A stretch of DNA of 64,000 nt from Nonomuraea aurantiaca (GCF_020215705.1 NZ_JAIWNB010000013.1:186001-250000), one strand, 5' to 3'. Shown: positions 7,635-16,811, numbered from the stretch's first letter. Notes: generated by a model from the letters alone, not told the origin. Numbers and translations are program-made.

Positions 7635-8906
7635 ATGAAGTCGATGAAAACGTTCGCATCCCTCTGCTGCCTGGCCACCGCAGTCGCCGCCTGCTCGACC
7701 TCGGGGGGCGGCTCCACCAGCGCCGCCGCCGCGGACAAGGTGCTGACGCTGGCCGCCGCGGGCCAGGGACCGGCCAAGGCCGCGGTGGCGGCGTTCGAGA
7801 AGGCCAACCCCGGCGTCACCGTGAAGACGATCTACACCGAGGACGACGCGGCCTACCAGCAGCAGATCCGTACCCAGCTCGCCTCGGGGACCGCACCCGA
7901 CGTGTTCCGCATGTGGCCCGGCGGCGGCAACACGATGGCCGTTCGCGACCTGGGCAAGGACGGCATGCTGATGGACCTGTCCGGCGAGGGCTGGGCGGGC
8001 GGTCTGAGCGCGGACCTCAAGGCCGTCACCAGCGACCCGGCCGGCAAGGTGGTGGCCGTCCCGGTGACGATCGGGGCCATCGGCGCGGTGTGGAACGACC
8101 AGGCGCTGCGGGCCAGCGGGCTGGCCAAGCCGACGACGTGGCCCGAGGTGCTGAAGTTCTGCAAGGACGCGAAGGCCAAGAGCGTGGTGGCGTTCGGGCT
8201 CGGCCTGAAGTCGGCCTGGGTGACGCAGCTCGTGCCGTACGCGCTGACCGCCTCCCTCGTCTACGGCCCCAACCCCGGCTTCACCCAGCAGCAGAAGGAG
8301 GGCAAGGCCACCTTCGCCGCCTCCGAGTGGAAGCAGGCGCTGGAGAAGTACCTGCGGATGCGCGAGGAGGGCTGCTTCAACGACAGCCCCAACGGCGTCG
8401 GCTACGACGAGCAGATGCAGATGTTCGGCCAGGGCAAGGCCCTGGGCGTGGTGCACGTCCTGTCGGCGGTGCAGTCCGCGCTCAAGTACGGCGCCCAGGG
8501 CACCACGTTCTCGATGACGCCGTTCCCCGCCACCGACAGCGCCGACGGCACCTACCTGCCGGTGTCGGTGGGCATCGTCTACGGCGTCAACGCCAAGGCC
8601 AAGAACCCGGCGCTGGCCAGGAAGTTCATGGAGTTCCTCGCCTCCCCGGAGGGTCAGGCGTTGTACGCCACCGTCTCGGGCAGCAGCCCCGCGCTGTCGG
8701 CCGCGAGCTTCAAGGCCGACGCGCTCCAGCAGCCGGTGCTCGACGCGGTCAAGGCCGGCCGGTCCACTGCCTATCCGGACCAGGGCTGGCCCAACCCGAA
8801 GGTCCAGCAGGAGCACCTGACGTCGATCCAGGAGCTGTTCAACGGGACGGTGGACGTGCCCACGGTGCTGACCCGCATGGACAAGGCGTTCGCCGCCGCC
8901 AAGTGA
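7635..8906 (+). CDS. Extracellular sugar-binding lipoprotein of the ABC importer
   Basis: A 423-residue family 1 solute-binding protein. A signal peptide ends in a lipobox (AVAAC) with the lipidated Cys at residue 20, followed by a Gly/Ser tether. The mature protein has the usual two-lobe composition, including AFEKANPGVTVKTIY near residue 55 and a C-terminal FMEFLASPEGQ segment. It lies 35 bp downstream of the second permease in the same operon and would deliver an oligosaccharide to the two permeases. The binding specificity cannot be read from sequence. Confidence 0.92.
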   Translation: MKSMKTFASLCCLATAVAACSTSGGGSTSAAAADKVLTLAAAGQGPAKAAVAAFEKANPGVTVKTIYTEDDAAYQQQIRTQLASGTAPDVFRMWPGGGNTMAVRDLGKDGMLMDLSGEGWAGGLSADLKAVTSDPAGKVVAVPVTIGAIGAVWNDQALRASGLAKPTTWPEVLKFCKDAKAKSVVAFGLGLKSAWVTQLVPYALTASLVYGPNPGFTQQQKEGKATFAASEWKQALEKYLRMREEGCFNDSPNGVGYDEQMQMFGQGKALGVVHVLSAVQSALKYGAQGTTFSMTPFPATDSADGTYLPVSVGIVYGVNAKAKNPALARKFMEFLASPEGQALYATVSGSSPALSAASFKADALQQPVLDAVKAGRSTAYPDQGWPNPKVQQEHLTSIQELFNGTVDVPTVLTRMDKAFAAAK

Positions 8907-8935
8907 CTTCCCCTCCCCCACCTGTGAAGGAACCC

Positions 8936-10162
8936 ATGACGCTCGACCAGACGGAGGCGTGCCTGTGGATCACGCCCAAGATCTTCGACGACCTCCGCGA
9001 CCCGGTGCCCGGGATAGCGGCGTTCTTCGACCACCATGCCGACTGGCTGGTGGACCGGCCGGTCACGGTCGTGTTCTGCGCGGGCAACGGCGATCACGTG
9101 CTCGACTACGCGGGCCGGCAGGCATGGGACGACCGCTTCGACTGGGCCCGGTACAACTGCTTCGCGCTCGGCCCTGACGGACCGGCCGCCATGACCAGGA
9201 CGCACAACCGGGACTGGCTGGCCCGGGTACGCGACGGCGGCGAACGCTCGGCCAACCCGTACTCGGCGGGGCCGATGTTCGTCCTCTCCGAGCAGCCGAT
9301 GGACTACCGGACGCTGGCCGGGATCTACGCGGCCGTACGGGCCGAGGCCGGGCGGCGCGGGCTGCGGGTGAACCTGCTGGAATACCTGGAGCCGGGCCCG
9401 GAATTCTGTCGCAGCGAGTGGAAGACCATCCGGCACCCGGAGGCGGCGGGCGGCACCGCGGACGCCGGCGGCCACCTGGTCCCGGGCGTGATCGACGTGA
9501 CGGCGCCGCTCTCGGCCGACTCGCGCCCGTACGCCGCCTTCGCCGGTGGCATCCCTCACGGGCTGCCCGCCGGAGACTTCGTCGCCGCCCAGACGGCCGC
9601 GTTCGTGACCGACTTCGGGCTGGACGGGGTCATGCTCGGCAACCAGTTCGGGCTGCTCGGCTTCTGGCACCCGGATCAAGCGCCACCGCTCACCCCCGAG
9701 CGGTCGGCCGGCATCGAGCGGTTCTTCCTGCGGATGCGCGAGGCCATGGGCGAGCGCCTCGTCTATTGGATGGACACGTACTGGCGGGCCGAGGTGGAGC
9801 GGGCGGCGTGGGGCATGACCGACGCCGCCTACCGGTCTCTCGACGCGATCCTGGTCAGCACGTTCGCCGTGCTGGTCGAGCGGACCGAGATCGTGCCCAA
9901 TCTGCTGAGCAAGGCCGCGCTGGGCGGGCCGCGCCCGCTGCTCGGCCTGGACTTCGTCGACCCTTGGTACTGGTATCGCACCTATCTCGACGACCGGCGC
10001 ACCTACCTCTACCAGCGGGAGGTCCTGGCCGCGCACGCCGCGTCAGTGGCCGGCGTCTCCTTCTTCGCCAACGACACGTTCGGGCATTTCATCCCAGAAT
10101 CCGAACTGACGGCCACCCTTGAGGTGATCAGGAAGGGGGAAAACGGACTTTCCACTCCATAG
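8936..10162 (+). CDS. Unrecognised protein, probable glycosidase-like barrel, in sugar ABC operon
   Basis: A 408-residue protein starting at ATG 8936 behind GAAGGA, 29 bp after the binding protein, so probably the last gene of the LacI-controlled operon. There is no signal peptide or membrane segment, so it should be cytoplasmic. I do not recognise the family. The pattern of beta-strands ending in acidic or aromatic residues (GVMLGNQFGLLGFW near 233, VYWMDTYWRAEVER near 277, GLDFVDPWYWYRTY near 338) resembles a TIM-barrel hydrolase with many Trp/Tyr in the pocket. The operon position suggests it acts on the imported saccharide. This is inference from context and composition only. Confidence 0.6.
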   Translation: MTLDQTEACLWITPKIFDDLRDPVPGIAAFFDHHADWLVDRPVTVVFCAGNGDHVLDYAGRQAWDDRFDWARYNCFALGPDGPAAMTRTHNRDWLARVRDGGERSANPYSAGPMFVLSEQPMDYRTLAGIYAAVRAEAGRRGLRVNLLEYLEPGPEFCRSEWKTIRHPEAAGGTADAGGHLVPGVIDVTAPLSADSRPYAAFAGGIPHGLPAGDFVAAQTAAFVTDFGLDGVMLGNQFGLLGFWHPDQAPPLTPERSAGIERFFLRMREAMGERLVYWMDTYWRAEVERAAWGMTDAAYRSLDAILVSTFAVLVERTEIVPNLLSKAALGGPRPLLGLDFVDPWYWYRTYLDDRRTYLYQREVLAAHAASVAGVSFFANDTFGHFIPESELTATLEVIRKGENGLSTP

Positions 10163-10216
10163 GCGCGTCAGTGCCCTGATCTGCATACTTTTCCGCAATC
10201 GTGGCAGAGAACGGAT

Positions 10217-12046
10217 ATGACGGCTGGGCCAGGCGGCTACCCCGAGGACTCGCGGTACCTGCCGATCGGAGAGCACGGGTTGATCGGTGACCTGCGCACG
10301 GTCGCGCTCGTGGGCACCAACGGCACGATCGACTGGTACTGCTGCCCGAGCTTCGACGCCCCTAGCGTGTTCGCCTCGATCCTGGACGCCGACAAGGGCG
10401 GGTCGTTCGAGCTGTTCGCCGACACCCTGGCGAAGACCAAGCAGTTCTACTTCCCCGACACCAATGTGCTGATCACCCGTTTCTTCGCCGTCGACGGGGT
10501 GGGCGAGATCCAGGACTTCATGCCGATCGAGGAAGGCTCCGACGAGGCGGACCGGCACCGGCTGATCCGCCGGGTGGCCTGCGTACGCGGCGCCCTGCCG
10601 TTCCGCGCCCGGGTGGCGCCCCGGTTCGACTACGCCAGGGTGCCCCACACGGTCCATCAGCAGGGGTCACGGACGACGTTCGAGTCGGAGTCCCTGTCCC
10701 TCGCGCTGTCCGCCAGCGTGCCCATCGACACCGACGGACGGGACGCCTGGGCGCGCTTCGAGCTCAAGGAGGGCGAGCACGCGGTGTTCGCCCTCGACCG
10801 GGTCGGCGACGGGATCACCCCGCGACCCTGCCCGATCGCGGAGGCCGAGGATCAGTTCGCCGCCACGGTACGGTTCTGGCGGAAGTGGCTGTCCGCCTCC
10901 CGCTACCGAGGCAGGTGGCGGGAGGTCGTCCACCGTTCGGCCCTCACGCTGAAGCTGCTCACCTACGCGCCGACCGGCGGCATCGTCGCCGCGCCCACGA
11001 CCAGCCTGCCCGAGCAGGTCAAGGGCGGGCGCAACTGGGACTACCGCTATGTATGGGTACGCGACGCCGCGTTCTGCGTGTACGCGCTGCTCAGGCTCGG
11101 CTTCACCGAGGAGGCCGAAGCCTTCATGGGCTTCCTGTCCACCCACGTCCCGCTCACCGGCGTCAGCAGTACGGGCCCGCTGCAGATCATGTACGGCATC
11201 GACGGACGCAGCGACCTGCCCGAATCCGAGTTGAGCCACCTGGAGGGCTACCGGGGGTCCGCGCCGGTACGCGTGGGCAACGCCGCCGCCAACCAACTCC
11301 AGCTGGACATCTATGGAGCACTCCTCGACTCCATCTACCTCTACAACAAATGGGGCAACCCCATCTCCAGCGACCGCTGGGAACAGGTCTGCACGCTGGT
11401 GAACTGGGTCTGCGAGAACTGGGACCAGCCCGACGAAGGCATCTGGGAGACCCGCGGCGGGCGCAAGGACTTCGTCTACTCACGGCTGATGTGCTGGGTG
11501 GCCATCGAACGCGCCATGCGCATGGCCGCCCATCGGGGGCTCCCCGCCGACATACCGCGCTGGCGGCGGGCCCGCGACACGATCTACCACCAGATCATGA
11601 AGCACGGCTGGTCGACCTCGCTGCAGGCGTTCGTCCAGCACTTCGACGACGATGTCCTGGACGCGTCCATCCTGATGATGCCGCTGGCCAAGTTCGTCTC
11701 CCCCACGGACCCCAAGTGGCTGTCCACCCTCGACGCCCTCGGCACCGGGCTGGTCTCCGACTCGCTGGTCTACCGCTACGACCCCGAAGCCAGCCCGGAC
11801 GGTCTGGTGGGACCGGAGGGCACGTTCTCGATCTGCTCGTTCTGGTACGTCGAAGCCCTGGCCCGCGCCGGCCGCGTCGACGAGGCCCGCCTGGCCTTCG
11901 AGAAGATGCTCACCTACGCCAACCACCTGGGGCTGTACGCGGAAGAGATCGGACACACCGGCGAGCAACTCGGCAACTTCCCGCAGGCCATCACCCACCT
12001 GGCCCTCATCAGCGCCGCCTTCAACCTCGACCACGCCCTCGGCTAG
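10217..12046 (+). CDS. Glycoside hydrolase family 15 protein (trehalase/glucoamylase-like)
   Basis: A 609-residue intracellular enzyme of the GH15 type. It has an N-terminal beta-sandwich (GTIDWYCCPSFDAPSVFA near 38) and an alpha/alpha barrel with the substrate motif NWDYRYVWVRDA (about 273-284). The two likely catalytic-acid regions are GIWETRGGRKDFVYS (about 408) and EEIGHTGEQLGNFPQA (about 576). Actinobacterial members include trehalases and dextran- or maltooligosaccharide-hydrolysing enzymes; the sequence alone does not separate these. It begins 54 bp after the LacI operon and may be read with it or on its own. Its stop overlaps that of the convergent gene in the shared bases CTAG. Confidence 0.88.
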   Translation: MTAGPGGYPEDSRYLPIGEHGLIGDLRTVALVGTNGTIDWYCCPSFDAPSVFASILDADKGGSFELFADTLAKTKQFYFPDTNVLITRFFAVDGVGEIQDFMPIEEGSDEADRHRLIRRVACVRGALPFRARVAPRFDYARVPHTVHQQGSRTTFESESLSLALSASVPIDTDGRDAWARFELKEGEHAVFALDRVGDGITPRPCPIAEAEDQFAATVRFWRKWLSASRYRGRWREVVHRSALTLKLLTYAPTGGIVAAPTTSLPEQVKGGRNWDYRYVWVRDAAFCVYALLRLGFTEEAEAFMGFLSTHVPLTGVSSTGPLQIMYGIDGRSDLPESELSHLEGYRGSAPVRVGNAAANQLQLDIYGALLDSIYLYNKWGNPISSDRWEQVCTLVNWVCENWDQPDEGIWETRGGRKDFVYSRLMCWVAIERAMRMAAHRGLPADIPRWRRARDTIYHQIMKHGWSTSLQAFVQHFDDDVLDASILMMPLAKFVSPTDPKWLSTLDALGTGLVSDSLVYRYDPEASPDGLVGPEGTFSICSFWYVEALARAGRVDEARLAFEKMLTYANHLGLYAEEIGHTGEQLGNFPQAITHLALISAAFNLDHALG

Positions 12047-13245
12047 TTCCTTTCGTGCAGGCGGAAGGGCAGGCGGACGGTGATGAACTCGTCGTTGTCC
12101 GGCTGCCCCGCCGTCCGTCCGGACGAGAACGGGAAGTTGTTGTCGTTGAGGATGCCGAGCGTACGGTCGTCGAGGATCACGACGTCCTCGATGGTCTGGA
12201 ACGGGAAGTGGAAGGTCTCCCCGAACCCGCCCAGGCCCTTGGGGTTGGCCAGGTCCAGCAGGTCGGCGGCGAGCGTCTTGTCCAGCGCGCCGTCGTGGTC
12301 GCGGTCGCGGGTGTCGGCCAGGTAGACGCGCTTGAGCTTGGCCGCGTCGCCCTGCTCGTTGTCCCGCTCGATGATGAGGAAGCGGTGCTCGTCCACCGCG
12401 ATGGCGTCGCCGATCGCGTTGGAGGGGCTGTCCAGCTCGTACGTCCAGCGCTTGCCGGTGTACGCCCGCCTGCGGACGTCGAACTCGTTCAGCCGCAGCG
12501 TGCCCGCCGGATCTCCGCTGACCGTGCCCTCCAGCAGCGGGTAGAGCCACCGGCCGTCGGCGGAACGCGCCATGCCCTCGAAGCCCTTGCTGCCGGCCAG
12601 ATTCGGCGTCGCCCCGTTGAGGGTCGGGTTCTCCGGCGCCTTGACGCCGGGCAGCTCGATCGGCGCCTCCAGCAGCGTGCCGGTGGCGGAGAAGTGCAGC
12701 AGGAACGGGCCGAACTCATCGCCGATCCAGTACGTGCCGTCCGCCGCCCGGACGATCGACTCCACGTCGAAGTCGGCACCGGTGAGCACCCGGTCGGCCC
12801 TGGTCAGCGGCCACGAGACCCGGCCACGCGGGTCTGACAGGTTGAAGCCGCCCAGCACCCGTACGGTGCCCGCCTTGACGTCCGGCCTGATTCGGTGCAC
12901 GCGCAGCAGGAAGTCGGCGCTGTTGTTCTTGCCGCCGTACCCGTTGTCGGACAGCACGTCGAAGGTCCCGTCGCCGCGCCAGACGATGCCGCTGAACCCC
13001 TGGACCGGCTGACCGGCGAAGGGCGGGGTGACGCCGTTGATCGGGGTGGTGCCGATCAGGGAACCGGAGGGCTCGCTGCCGGGCACGAACGTCTGCGCCG
13101 GGAGCGCGGCGAACCCGGTCAGCGTGGCGCGGCCCGCGCCGTCCCGCGCGTCGTCCCGTGCGGCGGCGTAGGACGCGGGACCGGTCAAGGGGGCGAGGCT
13201 CGCGGCCAGCAGGGCCGCGCCCACCGCGAGGGAGATGCGTTTCAT
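12043..13245 (-). CDS. Secreted esterase-like/phytase-like protein
   Basis: A 400-residue exported protein of the phytase-like (esterase-like activity of phytase) beta-propeller family. The signal peptide is MKRISLAVGAALLAASLA with cleavage near residue 28. Characteristic segments are FSGIVWRGDGTFDVLSDNGYG, DVESIVRAADGTYWIGDEFG and GFEGMARSADGRWLYPLLEG. ATG 13245 is chosen because it gives a standard signal peptide; an in-frame GTG at 13254 is possible. Neither has a strong ribosome binding site. It is divergent from phoX, and the shared theme is phosphate-ester metabolism, although enzymatic activity in this family is poorly defined. The 3' end overlaps the GH15 gene by 4 bp. Confidence 0.82.
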   Translation of the reverse strand: MKRISLAVGAALLAASLAPLTGPASYAAARDDARDGAGRATLTGFAALPAQTFVPGSEPSGSLIGTTPINGVTPPFAGQPVQGFSGIVWRGDGTFDVLSDNGYGGKNNSADFLLRVHRIRPDVKAGTVRVLGGFNLSDPRGRVSWPLTRADRVLTGADFDVESIVRAADGTYWIGDEFGPFLLHFSATGTLLEAPIELPGVKAPENPTLNGATPNLAGSKGFEGMARSADGRWLYPLLEGTVSGDPAGTLRLNEFDVRRRAYTGKRWTYELDSPSNAIGDAIAVDEHRFLIIERDNEQGDAAKLKRVYLADTRDRDHDGALDKTLAADLLDLANPKGLGGFGETFHFPFQTIEDVVILDDRTLGILNDNNFPFSSGRTAGQPDNDEFITVRLPFRLHERN

Positions 13246-13254
13246 GACCGGCAC

Positions 13255-13447
13255 GCTAGGAGCGCCACATGACGCGGTCCCAAACGCAGTGCGTACGCAT
13301 CATTCACTTTCGGGCGATCAACCCGATCGATCGGGATGCCGGTTCTTCCTTGAGCGTTCACCATAAGGACGGAGTGCGGGGTGCCGCCCGTTCCCGCGAC
13401 GCAATTGGGTCGGCTCCTGCAGACGTCAACGTTGGAGGCGATGTCCC
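13255..13447. promoter_or_regulatory. Divergent promoter region between phytase-like gene and phoX
   Basis: It contains isolated PHO-box-like half-sites (ATTCAC at 13302-13307 and GTTCACC at 13356-13362), but not the 11-bp-spaced direct repeat that PhoP needs. A perfect CCCGATCGATCGGG palindrome lies at 13322-13335. Ribosome binding site GGAGG at 13434-13438 serves phoX. Confidence 0.4.
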
Positions 13448-14917
13448 ATGTCCGCACCTGTCTCTCGCCGTTCCTTCCTCGGCCGCAGCGCCGCCGGTGG
13501 CCTCGGCATAGTGTTCGCCGGCAGCATCGAGGCGATCGCCGGGCCCGCCGCGTTCGCGGCCACGCGGCCCCCGCTCGGCTACGGCCCACTGGTCGCCGAT
13601 CCGGCCGGGGTGCTGGCCCTGCCCGCCGGATTCTCGTACAAGATCGTCGCGGAGGCGGGGGTGACGCTGCTGGAGAGCGGCGAGCCGACGCCGAGCGACG
13701 CGGACGGGACGGCGAGCTTCACCCGTGGCAAGGGCGCCGGGTTCGAAGATGAGGGAGCGGACAGCGAAGGGGTGGACGCAGAGGTCGGGCGTGGCAGAGG
13801 TGGCGCCACGCTGGTCAACAACCACGAGATCGGCGGCAGCGAGCCGTACCGGGTGCCCGCGCTGCCCGGCCTCACCTACGATCCGGGCGCGGGCGGTGGC
13901 ACCACCAACATCGACGTGGACGCGCACGGCGTACGGATCCGCGAATACGTCAGCCTGGCCGGCACGCACAACAACTGCGCGGGCGGCAAGACCCCCTGGA
14001 ACACCTGGCTGACCTGCGAGGAGACCGAGCAGCGGGCCGGTGGCGCCTTCCAGAAGGACCACGGGTACGTCTTCGAGGTCGACCCGTTCGACCGGAAGGC
14101 CAACCAGGACCCGGTGCCGCTGAAGTTCCTCGGCCGTTACTCGCACGAGGCCGTCGCCGTCGACCCGCGGACGTCGGCGATCTACCTGACCGAGGACGCC
14201 TCCGGCCCGAACGGGCTCTACTACCGCTGGACGCCGCCGAGAGGGTTCCACGGCGGCAAGGGCGCGCTGCGGGAGCTGGCCCTGTCCGACGGCGGTGCGA
14301 CGGCGGGCAAGCTGGAGGCGTTGAGCTGCTATCGCGACGGCACGCACGTCGCCGACCTGTCGGAGGCCACCTCCCCCGGCACCCGCTACCAGGTCCGGTG
14401 GGTGGAGGTGCCCGAACGCGACGCGCGCGTCCAGTCCGTACGCACCCAGCTCCCCAACGACCAGATCACCCGCAGCCGCAAGCTGGAGGGCGCCTGGTGG
14501 GCGGACGGCGGCGCCTACTTCGTCGCCAGCTACGCCCGCCATACCGACGGCAGCGTCAACGAGCACGACGGCCAGGTGTGGTTCTACGACCCGCGCCACC
14601 AGACGGTCACGCTAAAGACCATTTTCGGCGTCAACCCCGACCCCACCCAGGACACGAACTACGACGGGCCGGACAACATCACCGTCTCGCCGTACGGCGG
14701 AGTGATCCTCGCCGAGGACGGAGAGGGCATCCAGCACCTGGTGGGCGTCACCGCGCAGGGCAAGGCGTACCCGATGGCGCGCAACGACCTCAACGACAGC
14801 GAGTTCACCGGCCCCACCTTCAGCGCGGACGGCCGGATCCTGTTCGCCAACATCCAGACCCCCGGCCACGTCCTGGCGATCACCGGCCCGTGGCGCCGCC
14901 CCTCCAACGCCGGCTGA
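13448..14917 (+). CDS. phoX: PhoX-family alkaline phosphatase, Tat-exported
   Basis: A 489-residue secreted phosphatase of the PhoX (DUF839) type that releases phosphate from organic esters using Ca and Fe. The Tat signal is SRRSFLGR at residues 6-13, followed by a hydrophobic stretch ending in AFA near residue 37. Family signatures are LVNNHEIGG, THNNCAGGKTPWNTWLTCEE (about 175-194), GRYSHEAVAVDP and DGPDNITVSPYGG with LAEDGEG near 420. The ATG at 13448 follows GGAGG by nine bases; an upstream ATG at 13441 is out of frame. It is followed by a strong terminator and the phosphate-regulated pit gene, forming a phosphate-acquisition locus. Confidence 0.9.
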   Translation: MSAPVSRRSFLGRSAAGGLGIVFAGSIEAIAGPAAFAATRPPLGYGPLVADPAGVLALPAGFSYKIVAEAGVTLLESGEPTPSDADGTASFTRGKGAGFEDEGADSEGVDAEVGRGRGGATLVNNHEIGGSEPYRVPALPGLTYDPGAGGGTTNIDVDAHGVRIREYVSLAGTHNNCAGGKTPWNTWLTCEETEQRAGGAFQKDHGYVFEVDPFDRKANQDPVPLKFLGRYSHEAVAVDPRTSAIYLTEDASGPNGLYYRWTPPRGFHGGKGALRELALSDGGATAGKLEALSCYRDGTHVADLSEATSPGTRYQVRWVEVPERDARVQSVRTQLPNDQITRSRKLEGAWWADGGAYFVASYARHTDGSVNEHDGQVWFYDPRHQTVTLKTIFGVNPDPTQDTNYDGPDNITVSPYGGVILAEDGEGIQHLVGVTAQGKAYPMARNDLNDSEFTGPTFSADGRILFANIQTPGHVLAITGPWRRPSNAG

Positions 14918-14934
14918 CGCTCGCTGAACCGTAG

Positions 14935-14968
14935 CGCGGAGACCGGACTTCGTTATCCGGTCTCCGCG
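14935..14968 (+). terminator. Hairpin terminator after phoX
   Basis: A perfect 13-bp stem, CGCGGAGACCGGA with TCCGGTCTCCGCG, around an 8-base loop, 18 bp after the phoX stop. There is no U-tract, as is common in high-GC actinomycetes. It insulates phoX from the PHO box that starts four bases later. Confidence 0.85.
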
Positions 14969-14972
14969 CGGA

Positions 14973-14994
14973 GTTCACGGCCGGTTCACCACGC
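14973..14994 (+). promoter_or_regulatory. PHO box (PhoP binding site) of the pit operon
   Basis: Two 11-bp direct-repeat units, GTTCACGGCCG and GTTCACCACGC, are spaced exactly 11 bp apart. This is the layout of the Streptomyces PhoP operator core. It sits 44 bp upstream of the Pit transporter start, so the transporter operon is probably under PhoR-PhoP control. Confidence 0.8.
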
Positions 14995-15037
14995 GCGCCT
15001 AACGTCCACGGTACGGCGAGACGATGGGGACAACGAC

Positions 15038-16165
15038 ATGGAGCACGTGACGTTCCTGGTCGTCGTGGTGATCATCACGGCGCTGGCCTTCGACTTCACC
15101 AACGGATTCCACGACACGGCCAACGCGATGGCCACCTCCATCGCGACCGGCGCGCTACGGCCCAAGGTGGCGGTGGCGATCTCGGGCGTACTGAACATCG
15201 TGGGCGCCTTCCTGTCAGTGGAGGTGGCCAAGACGATCTCTGGCGGGATCGTGGACGACAAGCTGGTGACGCCTCCGATGGTGTTCGCCGGGCTGATCGG
15301 CGCGATCCTGTGGAACCTGCTCACCTGGCTGTTCGGGCTGCCGTCCAGCTCCTCGCACGCGCTGTTCGGGGGGTTGATCGGCGCGGTCTGGGTCGGGGCC
15401 GGGATGCGCGGCGTCCACTTCGACACGGTGCTGCAGAAGATCCTCATCCCGGCGCTGGCCTCGCCGCTGATCGCCGGGTTCGTCGCCATGACGGCCACCT
15501 ATCTGGCGTACACGATCACCGCCCGCGCCCGGCACGAGTCGGTGACCAGCACCTTCCGCTTCGGTCAGATCGTCTCCGCGTCGCTGGTGTCGCTGGCTCA
15601 TGGCACCAACGACGCGCAGAAGACCATGGGCGTCATCACGCTGACGCTGATCTCGACCGGCGCGCTCGCCTCCGGCTCAGCCCCGCCCATCTGGGTGATC
15701 GCCGCCGCCGGGCTGACCATCGGCCTGGGCACCTACCTGGGTGGCTGGCGCATCATCCGTACCATGGGCAAGGGCATCACCGAGATCGAGTCGCCGCAGG
15801 GCTTCGCCGCCGAGGCGAGCGCGACCACGGTCATCCTGGCCTCCTCCCACCTGGGCTTCGCGCTGTCCACCACACAGGTGGTCTCCGGCGCCATCCTCGG
15901 CACCGGGCTGGGCCGCCGCCTGGCCCAGATCCGCTGGGGCCTGGCCGGCCGGATGGCGCTGGCCTGGCTGCTCACCCTGCCCGCGGCGGCCGCGGTGGGC
16001 GGGGTGGCCGCCGCCGTGGCCACCACCGGCACGCTCGGCGTCGCCATCGCCGCCGTGGTCGCGATCGCCGTGTCAGCCGGCCTGTACGCGGCCAGCCGCC
16101 GCGAGCCCGTGCACGCGGGCAACGTCAACGAACTGCCCGCCCAGCCACAGCGCGTCGCCGCCTGA
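15038..16165 (+). CDS. pit: Low-affinity inorganic phosphate transporter, Pit family
   Basis: A 375-residue PHO4-family membrane transporter for phosphate, probably as metal-phosphate with protons. Both family signatures are present: NGFHDTANAMAT (about 21-32) and HGTNDAQKTMG (about 188-198), in inverted repeats of about five membrane segments each. The PHO box just upstream predicts phosphate control. It is followed after 10 bp by a small membrane protein, as is common for actinobacterial pit genes. The start is ATG 15038, with only weak Shine-Dalgarno complementarity. Confidence 0.93.
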   Translation: MEHVTFLVVVVIITALAFDFTNGFHDTANAMATSIATGALRPKVAVAISGVLNIVGAFLSVEVAKTISGGIVDDKLVTPPMVFAGLIGAILWNLLTWLFGLPSSSSHALFGGLIGAVWVGAGMRGVHFDTVLQKILIPALASPLIAGFVAMTATYLAYTITARARHESVTSTFRFGQIVSASLVSLAHGTNDAQKTMGVITLTLISTGALASGSAPPIWVIAAAGLTIGLGTYLGGWRIIRTMGKGITEIESPQGFAAEASATTVILASSHLGFALSTTQVVSGAILGTGLGRRLAQIRWGLAGRMALAWLLTLPAAAAVGGVAAAVATTGTLGVAIAAVVAIAVSAGLYAASRREPVHAGNVNELPAQPQRVAA

Positions 16166-16175
16166 GGGGATCGTC

Positions 16176-16406
16176 ATGGACATCAAATGGGCCGCTCTCG
16201 GCCAGGTCCTCGTCGTCAGCCTGGCCGTCAGCGTCGTCGTCGTGGTCGTCTTCTCCCTCGGCGTGCTGGCGATATCGGCCCGCCAGGTGGCCGAGGAGCG
16301 GCACGCCACGGGCACCGGCCCCCTGGCCGCCGCCGTCCTCTGCTTCGCCGCCTGCGCGGCGGTGGTCGGCTACGGCATCTACCTGATCGTCCCGCAGTTC
16401 CACTGA
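16176..16406 (+). CDS. Small membrane protein downstream of Pit transporter
   Basis: A 76-residue protein starting at ATG 16176 behind GAGGGGA. Two hydrophobic helices (about residues 8-33 and 49-70) flank a short basic loop (ARQVAEERHATG). It follows the pit stop by 10 bp, so it is almost certainly cotranscribed. The arrangement suggests an accessory or stabilising partner of Pit. No catalytic motif is seen. Confidence 0.75.
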   Translation: MDIKWAALGQVLVVSLAVSVVVVVVFSLGVLAISARQVAEERHATGTGPLAAAVLCFAACAAVVGYGIYLIVPQFH

Positions 16407-16811
16407 CCTCCGCCCCGACCGGCGCCACGGCGATCCCGTGGCGCCTTCCCCCCTCCCGAGGACCCCTACGCCCGAGGGCGGGACCAGCGGACGAGGATGC
16501 ACACCGCGATCAGCGTCGTCATCAGCGCGTCACCGACGTGTCCGGAGCCACCTCATGAGCGTGGCGAGCACCAGCATCTCGATGACGTTCCTGCCGAACT
16601 GAGCGGCTATCTCCCACGCCTGGGGAGAGGTGGAAGCGGTCCCGCTCGCCCTGCCTTTGGTGGGGACGTCGAGGCCGATCGGCCTGTTCCGACATCACCG
16701 GCGAGCGTGCCGCCCGGCCCTCGGCGGCTGGTGCTCATGGGCATACACGCAGGTCAGGAGTTTGAAGCCGGTGGAGCTGGCCATGCTGAGCGTAGGGCCG
16801 AAGGGGGACTC
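16407..16811. other. Intergenic region, no intact gene; possible gene remnant on minus strand
   Basis: About 405 bp. The plus-strand frame across it is a Pro/Arg/Gly-rich shadow without a ribosome binding site. On the minus strand an open stretch (about 16550-16705) reads WEIAAQFGRNVIEMLVLATLMRW near its end, which looks protein-like, but there is no start codon and I do not recognise it. AGGGGG at 16802-16807 is the ribosome binding site of the mannitol-type dehydrogenase gene. No clear promoter was identified. Confidence 0.35.

Noticed and set aside
13295..13365. PHO box for phoX
   Set aside because: GTTCAC-like half-sites exist, but they are not spaced by 11 bp as a direct repeat; only the pit site meets the layout.
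16497..16811. N-terminal extension of the mannitol-type dehydrogenase from an upstream ATG
   Set aside because: Adds low-complexity residues without family similarity, and there is no ribosome binding site; ATG 16812 has one.
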